A stretch of DNA of 7,429 nucleotides from an uncultured Oscillospiraceae bacterium (GTDB taxonomy: Bacteria > Bacillota_A > Clostridia > Oscillospirales > Oscillospiraceae), in the NCBI GenBank assembly GCA_944385265.1, contig CALWWO010000139.1:1-7429 (forward strand), written 5' to 3'. The position numbers were made by a program, and so were the translations under genes. The notes beneath the pieces are model-generated. The model had not been told where the DNA came from. It saw only the letters and a list, made by a program, of their open reading frames with translations, and ran no database searches. Below, piece by piece: positions 4,972-7,429 of this stretch. Positions within the stretch are counted from its first letter, which is position 1; each line of letters opens with the position of its first letter.

Positions 4972-6138
4972 ATGAACAATTTTATTTTTCAAAATGCCAC
5001 TAAAGTTTATTTCGGGAAAGGCTGCGTAAAAGAGTATCTGTCATGTCTGACAAAAGGCGCCGATACTATCCTTCTGGGCTACGGCGGCGGATCTATAAAG
5101 CGTAACGGCGTGTACGGCGAGGTCACGGATATTTTGCGCCGCGCCGGTAAAACCGTCATAGAATTTTCCGGTATAATGGCAAATCCAACATACGCAAAGG
5201 TGCAGGAGGGCGCGCGCCTTGCGCGCGAAAATAACGCGGATATGATCCTTGCCGTCGGCGGCGGTAGTGTGATGGACTGCTGCAAGGCGGTGTCGCTTGC
5301 AGCAAGATACGGCGGCGATATATGGGACGATTTCTGGTCGCGTCCCGGCGTTATTGAGGTAGAGCCCATTCCGCTTGGCGTTATCGTCACGGTAGCCGGC
5401 ACGGGCAGCGAGTGCAACGGGGGAGCCGTTATAACAAACGAGGAAAAAAAGGTGAAGACCGGCAGAGACTATCCGAAACTGAATCCGCAATTTGCCCTGA
5501 TGGATCCGGTTTATACCTACAGCGTTCCCGTAAAGCAGATGGCGTCCGGCAGCTTTGACATCTTCTCCCATATCATGGAAACATATTTCAGCGAGCCTGA
5601 CGAGGACAACGTATCCGACGATATCATGGAGGCGCTGATGAGAAGCGTTATCAGAAATCTGCGGGCAGCCGTCAAGGATCCGGAGGATTACACAGCGCGA
5701 AGCAATCTCATGTGGGATTCTACAATGGCTGAAAACCGCCTTATCAAAATGGGAAAGAAATGCGACTTTGAATGTCACAATATGGAGCATCAGCTCGGCG
5801 CGTATACCGACTGCAATCACGGCTGCGGGCTCGCCGTGCTCCATCCGGTTTATTACCGCCACATATACAAAGACGGGCTTTCAAAATTTGTCCGGTTTGC
5901 CGAAAACGTTTGGGGCATATCACGCGGCGGCAAGACAGACGAGCAGCTCGCCCTTTCGGGGATCGACGCGCTTGCGGATTTTATAAAAGAGCTGGGGCTT
6001 CCCACCACGCTCAAAGAGCTTGGAGCGAAGAAGGAACAGCTAAAAGAAATCGCGGATTCCTGCGGGATATCGCAGGGCAGCTATAAAATAATGACGCACC
6101 GCGAGATTTTAGAGATATTTAACGAATGCTTTGAATGA
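4972..6138 (+). CDS. Iron-containing alcohol dehydrogenase, BdhA/YqhD-like
   Basis: A 388-residue group III Fe-ADH, normal family length. It reduces aldehydes to alcohols, or the reverse, with NAD(P)H in the cytoplasm. YGGGSIKRNGVY (37-48) is typical of the butanol dehydrogenase/YqhD branch, which generally prefers NADPH. GGGSVMD (96-102) and GTGSE (143-147) are the nucleotide-binding loops. Metal ligands are present: Asp196 and His200 (FDIFSH), His269 and His283 (CHNMEHQLGAYTDCNH); the spacing equals that of E. coli FucO (D196, H200, H263, H277). His273 matches the further conserved family histidine. ATG 4972 is preferred: AGGAGG (4958-4963) lies 8 nt upstream, while the in-frame GTG 4963 overlaps it. 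The stop overlaps ATGA at 6135, so it is closely joined to the lipoprotein gene. Likely role: aldehyde detoxification or fermentative alcohol formation; the true substrate is unknown. Confidence 0.93.
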   Translation: MNNFIFQNATKVYFGKGCVKEYLSCLTKGADTILLGYGGGSIKRNGVYGEVTDILRRAGKTVIEFSGIMANPTYAKVQEGARLARENNADMILAVGGGSVMDCCKAVSLAARYGGDIWDDFWSRPGVIEVEPIPLGVIVTVAGTGSECNGGAVITNEEKKVKTGRDYPKLNPQFALMDPVYTYSVPVKQMASGSFDIFSHIMETYFSEPDEDNVSDDIMEALMRSVIRNLRAAVKDPEDYTARSNLMWDSTMAENRLIKMGKKCDFECHNMEHQLGAYTDCNHGCGLAVLHPVYYRHIYKDGLSKFVRFAENVWGISRGGKTDEQLALSGIDALADFIKELGLPTTLKELGAKKEQLKEIADSCGISQGSYKIMTHREILEIFNECFE

Positions 6139-6152
6139 AAGTGGAAGTACAA

Positions 6153-6836
6153 ATGAAAAAATTTACGGCGTTACTGATGACGATCGCAATGATGTTTAGC
6201 TTTGCCGCGTGCGGCGGAGAGAACTCCTCTACCTCTACCGCGTCGGAGCCGCAGGGGAGTACTGTCGAAAACAGCGCCTACGGTACAGACGATTCCTCTG
6301 AAACCAGCTCTGCCGAAACGGAGAGCTCGGAAAGTGAGAACGGAACGGACGGCGGGACGCTCGTGGTGTATTTTTCAGCCACAGGGCATACTGAAGAAGC
6401 GGCAGGGTATATTGCCGACCTCACCGGAGGCGATCTGTTCGAGCTCGTGCCGGCAGAGCCGTATACCGATGAGGATTTGAATTACAATGACGATGACAGC
6501 CGCGTCTCCCGCGAGTATGAGGACGAGAGCCTGCGCGATGTAGAGCTTACGGCAGATACAGTCGACAACTGGGACAGCTACGACACCGTGTTTATCGGAT
6601 ATCCCATCTGGTGGGGCATTGCGGCGTGGCCGGTAAACGACTTCGTTGAAAGTAATGACTTCACCGGGAAAACGGTGATACCGTTTTGCACTTCGGCGTC
6701 ATCCAGTATAGGTGAGAGCGGCGAGCTGCTATCGGAGCTTGCCGGCACCGGCGACTGGCAGGAGGGTATGCGTTTTAGGTCCAGCGTCAGCGAAGAAGAC
6801 GTACAGGAACGGCTTGACGAACTTGACCTGTCATAA
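6153..6836 (+). CDS. Flavodoxin-like lipoprotein (Flavodoxin_4 type)
   Basis: A 227-residue protein. Residues 1-20 are a lipoprotein signal peptide (MKKFTALLMTIAMMFSFAAC, Cys20 lipidated). Residues 21-66 are a Ser/Thr/Glu linker without fold. From residue 67 a flavodoxin domain begins: strand LVVYF, then the FMN phosphate loop SATGHT (75-80), a 50s-100s acidic segment, TVFIGYPIWWGIAAWPVNDF (145-164) with aromatic residues near the isoalloxazine site, and KTVIPFCTSASSSIG (173-187). This order fits Flavodoxin_4-like proteins. It should sit on the outer membrane face and may carry FMN; electron partner unknown. ATG 6153 is chosen because the signal peptide starts there cleanly and TGGAAG precedes it. 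The alternative ATG 6135 (overlapping the upstream stop as ATGA) adds MKVEVQ and would suit translational coupling. It is co-transcribed with the alcohol dehydrogenase. Confidence 0.9.
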   Translation: MKKFTALLMTIAMMFSFAACGGENSSTSTASEPQGSTVENSAYGTDDSSETSSAETESSESENGTDGGTLVVYFSATGHTEEAAGYIADLTGGDLFELVPAEPYTDEDLNYNDDDSRVSREYEDESLRDVELTADTVDNWDSYDTVFIGYPIWWGIAAWPVNDFVESNDFTGKTVIPFCTSASSSIGESGELLSELAGTGDWQEGMRFRSSVSEEDVQERLDELDLS

Positions 6837-6851
6837 AACGAGACCTATAAA
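6823..6851 (+). promoter_or_regulatory. Promoter of the aldo/keto reductase gene
   Basis: TTGACC (6823-6828), exactly 17 bp, then TATAAA (6846-6851): five of six consensus bases in each hexamer. The -35 lies in the last codons of the lipoprotein gene. No terminator separates the two genes, so the reductase may be read both from upstream and from this promoter. Confidence 0.6.
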
Positions 6852-6891
6852 ATTTCAAAGAAATAACAATGTGGAAAGGGAGTAATCGACA

Positions 6892-7429
6892 ATGGAATAC
6901 GTAACACTTAATAACGGCGTAAAAATGCCGATGCTTGGATACGGAGTTTATCAGGTGACTAATGAGGAATGCGAGCGCTGCGTGCTTGACGCTATCGGCG
7001 CCGGATACCGCGCTATCGATACCGCGCAGGCGTACGCGAACGAGGAAGCCGTCGGCAGCGCGGTGAAAAAGAGCGGCGTGCCGCGCGATGAGCTGTTTAT
7101 CACCACAAAAGTGTGGATATCAAACGCCGGATACGAGAAAGCCAAAGCGTCCATTGAAAATTCGCTTAAAAAACTCCAGACGGACTATATCGATCTTTTG
7201 CTGATCCACCAGCCGTTCGGCGACTATTACGGAACGTACAGGGCGATGGAGGAGGCGTATAAAATGGGGGCGCTCCGCGCTATCGGCGTTTCCAATTTCT
7301 ATCCGGACAGACTCATTGACCTGTGCCAGTTTGTAGAGGTTACCCCGACCGTGAATCAGGTGGAGACCCATGTGTTCCAGCAGCAGAAGACGGCGCACGA
7401 ATACATGGAGAAGTACGGCGTGCAGCACG
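6892..7429 (+). CDS. Aldo/keto reductase, 3' end outside window
   Basis: The first 179 residues of an AKR (family size about 270-290). ATG 6892 follows AAAGGGAG (6875-6882) by 9 nt. The N-terminus LNNGVKMPMLGYGVYQV is the usual AKR opening hairpin and first barrel strand. All four catalytic residues are visible: Asp43 (AIDTAQAY), Tyr48, Lys73 (FITTKVW) and His106 (LLLIHQP). The motif GALRAIGVSNF (about 126-136) and the NQVE strand follow. Members reduce aldehydes and ketones with NADPH; bacterial 2,5-diketo-gluconate/methylglyoxal reductase types (DkgA-like) have this form. NADPH-binding residues lie in the missing C-terminal third. Next to a YqhD-like alcohol dehydrogenase this suggests carbonyl detoxification, by analogy with E. 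coli yqhD-dkgA. Confidence 0.95.
   Translation, partial: MEYVTLNNGVKMPMLGYGVYQVTNEECERCVLDAIGAGYRAIDTAQAYANEEAVGSAVKKSGVPRDELFITTKVWISNAGYEKAKASIENSLKKLQTDYIDLLLIHQPFGDYYGTYRAMEEAYKMGALRAIGVSNFYPDRLIDLCQFVEVTPTVNQVETHVFQQQKTAHEYMEKYGVQH

Noticed and set aside
5041..5862. Long minus-strand open frame (273 codons) opposite the alcohol dehydrogenase gene
   Set aside because: It lies wholly antisense to a well-supported enzyme with intact catalytic residues, has no ribosome binding site or family motif, and such frames are expected opposite GC-rich codon usage.

Overview
The window looks like chromosomal DNA of a Gram-positive anaerobe, most likely a gut member of the Clostridia (Bacillota). The evidence is strong AGGAGG-type ribosome binding sites, lipoprotein signal peptides with Ser/Thr/Glu-rich linkers, A/T-rich intergenic DNA, and enzyme families common in that group (BdhA/YqhD-like iron alcohol dehydrogenase, Flavodoxin_4-like lipoprotein). 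The genus cannot be fixed from the sequence alone. Both window ends cut through genes.

Left part (about 1-3480), mostly minus strand. It holds a large partial lipoprotein gene, a small secreted peptidoglycan-binding protein whose start codon appears to have been lost by deletion of one base, a remnant of a second copy of the lipoprotein gene, and an intact TauE/SafE-type permease with its own promoter, operator-like dyad and terminator. This stretch is a patchwork of duplicated and decaying pieces. Bases 1-100 recur at 2242-2341. A 69-bp segment at 2044-2112 recurs at 3400-3468. A 42-bp piece of the permease recurs in inverted orientation at 3369-3410 and is spliced onto the second copy of the 69-bp repeat at a shared GC-rich motif.

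Right part (3540-7429), all plus strand. A LysR-type regulator with its own promoter and strong terminator is followed by an internally deleted short-chain dehydrogenase pseudogene, an iron-dependent alcohol dehydrogenase, a membrane-anchored flavodoxin-like lipoprotein, and an aldo/keto reductase cut by the window end. The alcohol dehydrogenase and lipoprotein genes nearly abut, and the reductase has a good sigma-A-type promoter of its own. The nearest known parallel is the E. coli yqhC-yqhD-dkgA aldehyde-defence locus (regulator + NADPH alcohol dehydrogenase + aldo/keto reductase), although YqhC is an AraC-type regulator. Inference: a LysR-controlled carbonyl/aldehyde reduction module with an added extracytoplasmic flavoprotein and a dead SDR.

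I found no tRNA, rRNA, CRISPR array or recognisable transposase. I do not see a convincing wholly new system. The points most worth checking are the lost start codon, the chimeric repeat junction, the 33-bp perfect palindrome, and the pairing of a surface flavodoxin with the aldehyde-reductase genes.
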